A stretch of 64,000 bases of DNA from Porphyridium purpureum (Eukaryota > Rhodophyta > Bangiophyceae > Porphyridiales > Porphyridiaceae): positions 2,294,001 to 2,358,000 of the forward strand of contig VRMN01000002.1 of NCBI GenBank assembly GCA_008690995.1. Direction: 5' to 3'. The notes beneath the pieces were generated by a model, which did no database searches, was not told the origin of the DNA, and was given only the letters and a program-made list of their open reading frames with translations. Every line of letters starts with the position of its first letter. The first letter of the stretch is position 1. This document shows positions 48,039 to 57,793 of this stretch, piece after piece. Position numbers and translations under genes: made by a program.

Positions 48039-49700
48039 TTGCGCAGTAAAATGTTCTTTGTACCGTTGATGTCGCGATCCATGACGGCTCCGCACGCGCT
48101 GGAGCAACACTTGAAAGTCTTGGCGCCGCCCAAGTTCGCGTTTATCGTTCCACACGCGCTGCAAGTCTCTGAGGTACACGCCTCATTGACAAGCACCAAT
48201 TTCGACCCGGTTTTTATTGCATTACTGTAGAATAGTCGGACCGTTTCGAAGTGGTGACATAACGGTCCAGTGCTGCGCGGGCCTATGCGCGTACATATGG
48301 CGGTTTCGGAGCCGTCTTCGCAACGGTCGGGTCGTACAGGGCCTGTGGCTGGACGGTAAGACCCACCTCGTCGCCCTGCGCTGCAGAGGCGCACGACAGG
48401 CTGGCGGGGTATATAAAAGCAACCCCACCCGACGGTCGTCGCGTGGTTAGCTTCCCCACCGGAGAAGACGCAAGGAAGAAGAGTAAGAAATTACGAGTAA
48501 ACGGGTCGTCGGGTAGAGCCGAAGTTTAGACAACTCCCCGATGATTCCTTCACAACATTAAATGCAATTCATCTTTGGAAAGAAAAGGGACCCCTGGAAA
48601 CCATAAGACGCTCAGCCTTGTAACGAATCTGGCGGTCACGACGGCGGACCATATTGGGCACTGCGAACGTAAGCAACAGGGTGAGGTCATACTCGCGCAC
48701 AAGATATGCGCCGGGTTGCTTGTGGACCTCATCCACTAAGTTGCGTGTGCATTCGTGTGCGCGGCGTGCGGCTCGGCGCAGCGCATAGCGCCGGTGCGCG
48801 TTCTGCGCAGACGCAACCTTGGACATCAAATCGTCCAGGCTCTTGCAGAGTCGGAAAATGCGACCGATGTCGCCGACTCCTACGGAAATTGCGCGGCTCC
48901 GATCCGGGTCGAAACGCGTTTGAAATGTTTGGACGCCCGGGTTTAGTGCAACGACACGCACTTGCGCATCACATCGGCCTTGGTTTTCGGCCGTGTGCTG
49001 CTACTGCTGCTGTTGCTCCTGTTGCTGCTTTTCCTGCTGTTGCTGCGGCAGTGGTTCTGCCTTCAGGCTGCGCAATGTGTACCTGTGTGGTTTGCACAGA
49101 AACAACTTGTTCGTCGGTGTTCGCTGCCGGCGACAGTCCATGTTCATAAGCCCACGCGACACTCCGACACCTTGACCTGTTCACAAACGCATGGGTGCGG
49201 AACAAAGCGCCGACAGGACAATGCAGTCCGCATGCTACCCAACTCACTGTTTGCGAATATAAATCGACCCACTGTAATGAGCCTTTCGCGACCGAAAACC
49301 AAGCATGAAATGCGATACATTTCCCGCTGCCGTATTGGTGAGGTAAGCTTAATACGCCGCAATTGCATCCGCGCACGCGCCATCCCGAATGCCGAATGGG
49401 ATGGATCTCAACCACGGGTTGGCAGCGACGTAATCACTGCCTTTGTTCACCACCCAAAACCGCATATACTACACCCAGCTCACAGTGTTTCCACCAATTC
49501 GCCGATCTGCGTCTGCCTTCAGACTGTTTAGAAACACGACGCCGTGGTTATACGTCCACGGAGCAGCACCGAACAGCTCAAGTATAAGCTGCAAGTCCAC
49601 TCGGCGGACAGGATTCACCTTGACTTTCGAAGCGGCTACAGCTTCGCCCAGCTGGTTTTCAACCGCCCTCCATTTCCTTGGCACAAGGCAGCTGCAAACG
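47990..49700 (-). mobile_element. Decayed Fanzor (eukaryotic TnpB-like) element
   Basis: Fanzor proteins are transposon-borne, RNA-guided RuvC nucleases related to bacterial TnpB. Pieces appear in the right order on the minus strand. 49684-49469 has the N-terminal TnpB block LQLILELFGAAPWTYNHGVV. About 49130-49020 has KLFLCKPHRYTLRSLKAE followed by a Gln-rich run. 48961-48569 has RuvC-I VVALNPGVQTFQTRFDPDRS (Asn where the catalytic Asp should be) and LLLTFAVPNMVRRRDRQIR. 48250-47996 has the RuvC-II Glu in VLVNEACTSETCSACG, the zinc ribbon, and RuvC-III DRDINGTKNILLRN. The pieces lie in several frames, and a ~330-bp insert separates the last two. The element is inactive as read. Ends are not defined; no guide RNA region could be recognised. 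Confidence 0.78.
48240..48575 (+). other. Insert inside the Fanzor relic with a TATA-type promoter sequence
   Basis: About 330 bp splits the Fanzor coding pieces. It has a strong TATA-like GGTATATAAAAGC at 48409 and, 50-80 bp on, a purine-rich stretch (GGAAGAAGAGTAAGAAA). This is the layout of a promoter or a solo LTR, but I could not find matching ends or a target-site duplication. No coding frame. Confidence 0.4.
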
Positions 49701-50822
49701 CCGTTCCGCGCTTACCCGCATCTCTGGGACTCGCTCGCCTGCCGATGTTCAATGCCAGCCTGCGGGTAGGATTGACGAGCTAACCGGCACGCGCCGACCG
49801 GTCACCGCTTTCGTACCACGTACGCGAAACCAAGTTGATTTTGCGCGCGAGCAGAATGCGCCGTCCGCGAAGTCTCTCGAAGCGGCTGCGGTTGGCGACC
49901 ACATCAAGGCTGAAATGGTCGCCATCGACTCGAACCAGAAGGGCATCACTTTCCCCCGGTCACCCGCCGTAATCGCTCGCCGTCGCCCTGCCGAAGGACG
50001 CTCTGTCATGGGCGCCGCTTCGCTCTGCGACTCGCCCGCCCCGCCGCTCGCATTCCCGGTCTTACCACTTGCCCTCCCTGCCACGCCGCTTGCCGCTCGC
50101 GTATGTGCGCGCGTCACGCGCGCGCTCGTGCGCGCATCCTGAGATGGGAGTCGCCTACTTTGTATTGTCACGTGCGATGTTCCCTTTCGTGAGCGAGTCA
50201 AACTTCTTTCACAAGAACTGAGACCTCTGTAAAAGTTTATAAACATTGTGAAATACAGGCTGTGTCTTTGATTTTTGGGTTTTGCAGGCAATAAGGAGAA
50301 ATGGTAGTTACAAGGTAAGATAAAGAGTGATGAGGTGAACGTGTCTCGTGGCTAAGGTGTCACGACTTCTAAATGTACGTTTTCGTCTTAAAAGCGTACA
50401 TTGCAATCGCTCAGCATATGAAGTTCCTTTTCGTGCAGAAGTGTCATATGCCACTTTTGCATTGGCAGGACCAGTTTGCAAGGGTAAACGTATCATAGAA
50501 CGGTATGATTCTCATATGAAATCCGACACCTCAAGAAATTATTTTGGTCGGCGGCAATGAAGGCTTTGGACTGCGACCTCTCGTGATGGGAAAGTGTACC
50601 AATCTCGCCAAGATTTCTCCTGGTCTTTCAGAGCAGCTGTCTGCTGACAAGTCCTCGCGGTCGCCTTTTGTGGAATCCCTCAACATCTCGACTGCGCTTA
50701 ACATTTCATTGTTTCAGCATCTAGGATAAGTAGTAGTCATGCTCTCCTGCTCTCTTTTTCAGGATGCTAGAAAGGAGGAGGCTCTAGGCTTTATTTGACC
50801 GAAACAAGTGTGAGAGCAAAGT
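49700..50822. other. Intergenic stretch between Fanzor relic and Tpt1
   Basis: 1.1 kb with GC-rich DNA to about 50140 and AT-richer DNA after. Open frames in the GC-rich part overlap on both strands and have no family resemblance. Nothing supportable. Confidence 0.45.
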
Positions 50823-52070
50823 TTATATGCCAGCGTTTCGACGGATTTCATCGAGATTCACGCACGCTCCGTTGCTCAAACGAATCATCCGGATAAAGCA
50901 ATCAACGGGAATCGGTCCCGGGCAACAAATGACATTGTTCTGCGATCGGTAGAATCGAAGACCGTGGCGAATGGCGCGCGCGACGTCTATGTAGATTACT
51001 ACATCGACACCACGACGAATTCCGCTACGAACCTCCGGGTCGTCGGGCAAGCCAACGTCCATTTGAATTGCATGTCGCTGCATTCGATTGAGGCCACCAC
51101 TGCGCAGAATATTCAACAAAGAGTCATCATACGTGCCGTGTGCACACACGGGCACATCATCGGGATCGTAGATGGGCGTCAAAAGCTGCTCGGGGTCCAC
51201 AGACGTAATCGTGTGTCCCTGATTGGCGCGAACCAAAAGCACGCCGTCCTCCTCGATCACGGAAAAGCGCGTCTTCTCGTCTGCCGCTGCCGCTTGGAGC
51301 ACACTGTCTGTAGTCGCCGCCGGGAAGTCAAGGGCATCCAAGAGAGCCTGGACCGTGATGTAGCCATCGGGTCGAGTAGCTGCTCGGTGTCGTAGATACC
51401 ACGTCATGCTGCGCTGGAAGCGCTCCACGCCAAGTCGCGTCGAGCGATTTCCACCTGCGCCAGCACCGCGCTTGGCTTGGGCGTCAGCGCTGACCTCATC
51501 GACATCAGTACCGTCGGGCCTTCGTCGACGGCGCAAAGCTGCAATTCGGTCGGCTTCGCGTAGCTGGTGAACACGAGTCAGCGTCTCGATCAATCGCAGA
51601 TCGTCTTGAGGAATCCAGACGGCTTCCAAGGCGTCTCCGAGCATATCGGGAGAGGAATCGCCAAGCTCTAGCTCAACGCGGCGCAGGAGCGGAAGAGGTT
51701 GTGGCTCAGCGGCTACATCGACACAAGCATGCCGAGCGATTGAGTCGCGCAAGCTCGGCACGAGCATGGCTATATGTATCCAGCGTTTCCGCATGCCTGT
51801 TGCCTGCCGATGGTCCGGAGCGCCCGACCAACCTTTGTACGACGCGATGCACAAAACTTGACGTAACTCCCAATCGCTCAGATACTCGACACTGCCCGTT
51901 TGCTGATATTCCTTGGACATCTTCTTGTACAGAGGGACCGCAGTGGTACCTGCAATGAACGAGCCGGTCGGTGACAATCCGTAGTGCCTCGCCATCAGGC
52001 GGCCGCGAGCACCACCAACATGATCCATCAGCCTCAGTACCATGTCGGAGCGGGATTCATTCGCAATCAT
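50823..52070 (-). CDS. TPT1: tRNA 2'-phosphotransferase (Tpt1/KptA) with N-terminal extension
   Basis: Tpt1 removes the 2'-phosphate left at tRNA splice junctions, transferring it to NAD+. 415 residues from ATG 52070. The C-terminal ~195 residues are a complete Tpt1 domain: RSMTWYLRHRA (first Arg-His pair), GYITVQALLDAL, LLVRANQGHTI (residues 279-288), AHGTYDDSLLNILRSGGLNR, YIDVARAIRHGLRFYRSQNN. The first ~215 residues are not part of usual Tpt1 (about 200-230 in total). They form a mostly helical, unrecognised region (RGRLMARHYGLSPTGSFIAG, ELRQVLCIASYKGWSG) and a basic linker. The enzyme call is firm; the extension could be targeting, RNA binding or a fused domain. Confidence 0.88.
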   Translation of the reverse strand: MIANESRSDMVLRLMDHVGGARGRLMARHYGLSPTGSFIAGTTAVPLYKKMSKEYQQTGSVEYLSDWELRQVLCIASYKGWSGAPDHRQATGMRKRWIHIAMLVPSLRDSIARHACVDVAAEPQPLPLLRRVELELGDSSPDMLGDALEAVWIPQDDLRLIETLTRVHQLREADRIAALRRRRRPDGTDVDEVSADAQAKRGAGAGGNRSTRLGVERFQRSMTWYLRHRAATRPDGYITVQALLDALDFPAATTDSVLQAAAADEKTRFSVIEEDGVLLVRANQGHTITSVDPEQLLTPIYDPDDVPVCAHGTYDDSLLNILRSGGLNRMQRHAIQMDVGLPDDPEVRSGIRRGVDVVIYIDVARAIRHGLRFYRSQNNVICCPGPIPVDCFIRMIRLSNGACVNLDEIRRNAGI

Positions 52071-53549
52071 CTCAAAGCTTCATGTCTGTTGTAGAAAACG
52101 TCCTCCCGCTCCTCTGTGTGTATCGCGCAGCACGGTCCTTCCGTGGGAACGATGAGGTCCCTCTGAACCGCGGATTCCTGAATTCACTTAGCCGGCGGCG
52201 CTGCACAAGTACCTTTTAACGGGCGGCCGGGGCTCGGCCGGAAAAGTAGCGGAGGTAGAGACTCTTTGGCGTCGTGAGGTAAAGGTTTGTCGTTTGTTGG
52301 GAGCAATAGGGAGCTGGTGCAGAATGGTCTACGCGCCTCGAAGAGTCCGCCACACTTGTGGCCCACGGGTTGCGCGTTTCGCCGTGCGCACCCGCACCCC
52401 TTTCGGTCGTAGCATCGATTTTTCTCGGCCGATCCCTTGGAGCACCTCTCCAAGCCTTCGACTTTACACGCACAGTACTCACCTCTTCTTCCTTGCTGCC
52501 AAATGACCGTCATGCAGTTTCTCAACACCTTGCAGGCTCTTATTTCTTCGTCAATGGTGCCCTCTTTTATTTTAGCTCATTCTATCCAAACACTCGTCGA
52601 ACGTCCTTTATATATTTTTCTGTCCATGACGGCATGCTCGAGAAAACGGCCCCTCAGGCGCAAACACTTTGCGTCCGTTCCCATCACGACCCCCTGAACG
52701 GTCGCACAACCGAGTATTCGCGGACCACAATGCTACTGTGCGCCATCTTTCACGTCAGCAAGTTCTGGCGCGCTCTGTTCCTCATCAGCAGGTTCTTTCG
52801 TGTCTGTTCGGCTCGACCCATTTGCGCGAAGTTCACACAGTGTCATATCAACGGCGGTTCTTGTGCTCAGTCGCATGCACTTCCAAAGCAGAAGGTTGCT
52901 CAAGACGAGCGGCGCCAAGTGCTGACAAGAAAGAGGGCGCGACGCCAAGTACCGATAAAAAAGAGGACGCGGCGCCCTCTGGCCAACGCGACTCCTGAAC
53001 GGGCGGCGCACTGCTTTTTACAAAGATTTTTATAGATTCTTTTGTTGCACGACCGGTTAAGGGGTCATGAACTGGCCGACCAGCAGAGGTTTTTCAAAAC
53101 TTGTGGGTTTTTTTCCTCGAGCGAAGTTGGCAATATATAAAGCGTGAAGTAGGACGGCTAGATTGTAGATGTAAAAGAGAGCAACCGTAAATAGTGAAGA
53201 AGAAGAACCTTTGAAAAAAGGAAGAAGTGCTGCGTGACGGTTATTGGCAGCAAGATCAGATACACTTCAAACTGTACCTGGAGGGTAGGAAAGAGGAAGG
53301 AGGAACTGGAGGCGTTTTTATTGGGAATTCTTCTCTCCCCGCTCGTGTTCTGTCCACTCGAACTACTTTATCACGTTTCAAAATTACAGTTTTCGCATGT
53401 TGATTCTCAGCCGAAAAGATCAGGGACCTCGGCACTGTTTGCGCCTTGTGCAATCTCTAGCTATATAACAATTCAAACACGGCTATCGCTCGTGCGATCC
53501 GGCCGAGCCGCAGTGATCGACAGTGAGCTTATGAGTACACTGATGACTG
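52071..53549. other. Repeat-rich intergenic stretch
   Basis: About 1.5 kb without a supportable gene. Two imperfect 30-bp direct repeats (GCCAAGTGCTGACAAGAAAG and GCCAAGTACCGATAAAAAAG) at about 52914-52973. A TATA-like CAATATATAAAGC at 53134 is followed by purine-rich DNA with GAAGAAGAAG, similar in layout to the insert at 48.4 kb. No terminal repeats could be matched, so I do not call an element. Confidence 0.4.
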
Positions 53550-53551
53550 TA

Positions 53552-54941
53552 CAGTAAGTGACAATCAATTAAAAACACCCGCTGTTTTGCATATTTTCTA
53601 TGAAAATAGGTAATTTTAGAATAAAATTGAAGAAGGTCGACCTTTCGGTGACCGTGCGAGCGTCCAAACGATTAAAAACAGTGCAGTCAAACACACATTC
53701 CAGGGGTCATAGAGCATGGACAGGAGCGCTCGGCGCGATTTCATCAGGAGCACAGCAACGTTTTTCAGTGGACAAGAGCCCAGCATGATTGGTGGCGTGG
53801 TTACGGAGGAATGCATGATGCGGGTGATCACGAATTGACTATCGAGATTTTGCTCCGTTCCATTAGTACAAAGGTATTTGAATAGCCTCAAAACGGAAAG
53901 CAAATGGAGACCCGATCAGAATGACGCAAGAATAACATCCAAACCGCACCCAAAGCTTGAAAATGTCCCAAAGCAAGGCCTTCTTTTGCAGCGTTTTTGG
54001 TTCGCACAGAACTGTAATCAGCATGTGCCGAGCCAATTTCAGCGCAACGCACCAGACTTGGAACCAGAAATAAGCGCACGTGCGAGACGAAGACGACCAT
54101 ACCAGCTTTGGAGAACTGTCATGGACACACACAAAATGAATGAGTTGTTTTTACTGCTGAAAACAGAGAAAAACTTGCAAGTGTTATTTACGGACCTAAA
54201 AGGCTCGAATTGGAGGGTTCTGATGGTGTCCTCTTCTCTTAGGGAGGGTCAGAGCTTATCCCAGTCAACCATTTCATCTGTACGTTCGGTGCACACAGCT
54301 TGATAACTTGGGAGTGCCAACCGCACCCGAAAATTTAGACTTCTCCTTCGCATGCGACCATCGTATCCCTATTGAGAGGAGCGCAAGAAGCGTGAACATG
54401 TTGGACAGATTTCGGGTGAATATGAGAGCCGTAAAAAAGCTCAGTTGCTTCATGTTTATGTTGCTCTATGTAGCTTGCCTCAAGGCAGAGCAAACCTGAT
54501 ACCGATTGAAAAGCAAATATGTGGAAGCTAGAGATAGTCCTGCGCTCCCGCGAGACTTGGATTCAATTGACCATGTTCGGAGACATGTAATAGGCCACGT
54601 TTACGGTGAATTCCAGCAGTTTTATAGCGTGAAAGAGCTGCGAACGGCAGATTAGGACGCCCTGGCGAAAATGGAGGGCTCCTGCGTCACAGGCTCGCGT
54701 GACAGTGTGTCAAAGGGACTCGTTGGAAAGGTCTTGGGCCAAGGAAGGACGTGGCGCTTTCAGAACTCGCTTTTACTCTTCACTGCTGCGGTAAACTCTC
54801 TGAACTTGCTCTGTTTTTAATCGTTTGTCACTTTCCCTTCGCGCGTAAAATCTCTACTTCAACGAGTTTGTACTAAATTTACCATGTTTTGTTATAAAAG
54901 GTAACGACTAGCGGGTGTTTTTAATTGATTGTCACTTGCTG
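53552..54941. mobile_element. Tc1-type DNA transposon, 1.39 kb, with inverted ends and TA duplication
   Basis: The left end at 53552-53583 reads CAGTAAGTGACAATCAATT then AAAAACACCCGCT. The right end at 54910-54941 is its inverse, with one difference in 32 bases (CAGCAAGTG for CAGTAAGTG). Both are flanked by TA (53550-53551 and 54942-54943), the target site of Tc1/mariner elements. Size and termini fit that family. The inside is AT-richer than the surroundings and has only short open stretches (for example NIQTAPKA, KARPSFAAFLVRTEL), so no intact transposase. The close match of the ends suggests fairly recent movement, perhaps supplied by an active relative. Confidence 0.8.
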
Positions 54942-55052
54942 TACATGGCCTCTCTCACGGCCATCGTGCTCGATCTTCAACAATTTTACCCACAGTTCCA
55001 TCCGATGCACAGAAACACATTGTTGAAAGCCCGAACGGTTTCGCAGGCGGTG

Positions 55053-55422
55053 TGAAACAGGATTATGATCGGGGCTATGAGTGCAGACGAATGCTATGGT
55101 GCATGTCGTCGCCTTACCGAGAGATGATGACTTTCTGATTTCAAAGCCGCCTTTATACGTCAAAACCTATTTATCGCCACCTCCCAGTCTAGACAAGCAC
55201 CACGACAAGGATACGGGCACCTCTTTCATATCTCAGCCTCGCGCCCCTGGACCGAGGCGGGCCGAGGCTTGCACAGCACGCGCAAGTGGTGGTCCGCTAC
55301 GCGTACCGGTCGTCGCTTTGGCACCGCCATTGGCGACGACCTCTCGGGTCATCACGGGCTCAAGCGTGGCGTCCCTATGGGTCATCGTCGAAATTGTCGC
55401 GAGGATTCGAAAGTTCTCTTCA
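55053..55422 (-). mobile_element. Solo LTR, copy 1
   Basis: A 370-bp repeat matching 59919-60289 in inverted orientation, by eye about 80-85% identical. Read on the minus strand it begins TG and ends CA, with a central TATA-like GAGATATGAAAG. Flanks are GCCCG and CACCG, a weak match for a duplication. No internal retroelement genes are attached. It covers the last ~40 bases of the VWA-like gene. The difference between copies points to separate, not very recent insertions. Confidence 0.65.
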
Positions 55423-57793
55423 CGGGCGGCATAGGCTCGACGGGCACCTGCGCCCACGGCGGAGAACGACGAATTGTGTCGAGGGCCTGCTCAGATGTCA
55501 CTATGCCAGCCTTGTCGGCATTCATCTCGGCCGCGACATCGTTGGTGTAACCGCGAACCAGCTGAACGGCTTCGTGCGAGCTGATGTCAGGAGACGTGAT
55601 GCAGTCCAAGGTTGCCCTGACGACCAGCGATAAGCCGGGCACCACGAGATCATCCATGGAGATCGCCAACGAGTTCGCAAATGTGACCACGGCCTTATGA
55701 GCGTGACGCGGCAAAAGCGGTTCAAGCGAGGCAACGAGTCGGCTGGTTCCAGCGATGGAGATATGAGCCCCTCGAGCGTCGACCCGGGTGTCGCAAATCG
55801 ACGACAGGAGAGCGCTCAGGGAGGTTGCGCCCTGATCGGCCCAAACGTCAGCCCTGTTGTTCTGAAGCCAGTTCCTATGCATTTGAGGCACTGCCACCGC
55901 AATTCGGGCGAGCATCGATTGTCGAAGTGTCGCATTGGAGAATGCAGCGCGCGTCGAGAAGCGGTAGATGAGCCGCAAGATCACGGACGCCTCCTCGACC
56001 GACGAGTGCACGGTTAGGACCTCACTTCGCAGAATGGCAACGAGCGCTTCGTTGATCGGGCGACTGGCGTCTGGCGAGAGCCGTGATCCCTCGGGAAGAA
56101 TGACATGCTCCATAATCTGCGCCGCAAACCATTCAAGCAGTCTCCCGGTAGGAGTCGTGCCGGCAGCTGCCCATTCCTGCGTCTCCAAGGTACGGAGGAT
56201 GCTCGAGAGAGCGATAAGCCACACATGCTGCATCGACAGTCCGTGCATGAACACTAAGCACAAGCGCTCGAACACCGCTCGTCGATTGTGCTCATTCGCC
56301 AGTGACACAATAGGGAGACACACCGACAAAGGCTCGCGCGTCAGAGGCGAAGTGTCACTGCGCTCAATTCCATCTGCAAACTCGAGCGCCACTAACAGTG
56401 GCTCGATAACCGCGTTTGCGGGGGACTGGCCGACGCGGAGCGCCTGATTGAGCGCAAAGTCATTCGTATTGTGCTCCGTGTCCGACATGGCTTTACAGCA
56501 CAAGGCGACCGGTCCATTTTCATACAGAATCATATCTTCCTCACGAGGAGCGCCCGACGCATCCAAACTGGCGAGCTCAGCGATCGCGTTGGGGTCGATG
56601 GTTCCAGCAAGCGCTGCCCGATTACTTAGCCGACCCAAACTTGTCGCGCTCATTCCGAACATCGAGAGAGACATCGTTGAATCCAGAGCATCATTGACGA
56701 CAGCTCGAGGACGTCGGACGCTGCGGCTGGTTTGTTCCCTGGCTTGCCTTTCTTGGGACGTACTAGTCGCAACTGCCTGGCGAATCTGCGCGGACAAGCT
56801 CTCGCGCTCACTGTCATTGGCCGCCAGGCGCAGACGCCGGAGCAATCCATGAACGCCGGTAGACGAATCATCGTTACTGGCTTGCATTTGCGTCGCAACC
56901 ATCTGATCCAGAGAGACAAGGCTGTGGCTCAGCAGAATACGCCATTCTTCGAGTCTTCCGACAACAAAATAGGCCCGGGTTATATTCTCGATATCCGCCT
57001 GCGAAATCTGCGAGAGAGATTCAAAGGGATCTCGGGCTCTCATCAGAGCTTGCAGGTCAAGGAGGGACCCATCAGCGAGGTAAATTGTGCCGGCATCCAC
57101 CGGCTCGTAGACTCGTGATGGATAATCGAGCAGGTCGTTGGCCGAAACAATTGGACAATCTTGCAGAACGAGCGTGTCCGTGAGTGGCGGTGGCTGAGGC
57201 AGATGATCGCCAAGCCAGTCTCCCTTGACGGCAATCAACCGCGAACACTCGGCGTCAACAATTAGCACGGCCGCCGTGAATGCCGCCGTGAAATGAGCCA
57301 TGACAACAGAGACATTAAAGTGAGACATGCGAGAGAGGTGGCGATCACCGGAAGCGAAAATTATGAGCAGAGATGGCAAATGCGCTGTCACTGAAGCATG
57401 GCGGGCCAATTCTTCCGTGCTCCGCACTTGACCGTCCGTCATGAATACAAAACACGACGCATCGTCCGGTACGAAGTTTTGGGGAGAGAAGATTGTCTGA
57501 GGTTCGGTACCTCCCGTTGATATCCAGCGAATTTCTCTCAAAGGCCTTGGAGCGTCGCACGTCGAGTTCCAGAGCGAGACCTTGTGCACGCCCAGACTAT
57601 GCACAAATCTTTGTGCAACCAGAAGCGGCGCGCCCCCTGTCGAATCACTGTTGTCGACCGCCGCAAACCCCGTGTCGTTCATGAGCACTGACAAGCGGGT
57701 CAGCTCCCGTCGAATCTCACATCTTGGCGCCAGGAAAACGCCATCGCTTGAGCTGGTAGCAACATTCGTTGTCGTAAAAGTTGAATCACCCAT
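55382..57793 (-). CDS. Unknown protein with von Willebrand A-like domain; C-terminal tail from an LTR
   Basis: 803 residues from ATG 57793 (MGDSTFTTTNVATSSSDGVF); the frame opens further upstream only from a GTG. The N-terminal ~200 residues look like a VWA fold: LTRLSVLMNDTGF, then VPDDASCFVFMTDGQVRS near residue 115 and HLPSLLIIFASGD. The canonical DXSXS is not obvious, so metal binding is doubtful. A helical middle follows (ENITRAYFVVGRLEEWRILL), a linker rich in Arg and Ser, and a long helical C-terminal half (VFERLCLVFMHGLSMQHVWL). The final residues VKRTFESSRQFRR are encoded inside the adjacent solo LTR, so the original end is lost or replaced. I do not recognise the family. No signal or clear membrane helix. 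Confidence 0.62.
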   Translation of the reverse strand: MGDSTFTTTNVATSSSDGVFLAPRCEIRRELTRLSVLMNDTGFAAVDNSDSTGGAPLLVAQRFVHSLGVHKVSLWNSTCDAPRPLREIRWISTGGTEPQTIFSPQNFVPDDASCFVFMTDGQVRSTEELARHASVTAHLPSLLIIFASGDRHLSRMSHFNVSVVMAHFTAAFTAAVLIVDAECSRLIAVKGDWLGDHLPQPPPLTDTLVLQDCPIVSANDLLDYPSRVYEPVDAGTIYLADGSLLDLQALMRARDPFESLSQISQADIENITRAYFVVGRLEEWRILLSHSLVSLDQMVATQMQASNDDSSTGVHGLLRRLRLAANDSERESLSAQIRQAVATSTSQERQAREQTSRSVRRPRAVVNDALDSTMSLSMFGMSATSLGRLSNRAALAGTIDPNAIAELASLDASGAPREEDMILYENGPVALCCKAMSDTEHNTNDFALNQALRVGQSPANAVIEPLLVALEFADGIERSDTSPLTREPLSVCLPIVSLANEHNRRAVFERLCLVFMHGLSMQHVWLIALSSILRTLETQEWAAAGTTPTGRLLEWFAAQIMEHVILPEGSRLSPDASRPINEALVAILRSEVLTVHSSVEEASVILRLIYRFSTRAAFSNATLRQSMLARIAVAVPQMHRNWLQNNRADVWADQGATSLSALLSSICDTRVDARGAHISIAGTSRLVASLEPLLPRHAHKAVVTFANSLAISMDDLVVPGLSLVVRATLDCITSPDISSHEAVQLVRGYTNDVAAEMNADKAGIVTSEQALDTIRRSPPWAQVPVEPMPPVKRTFESSRQFRR

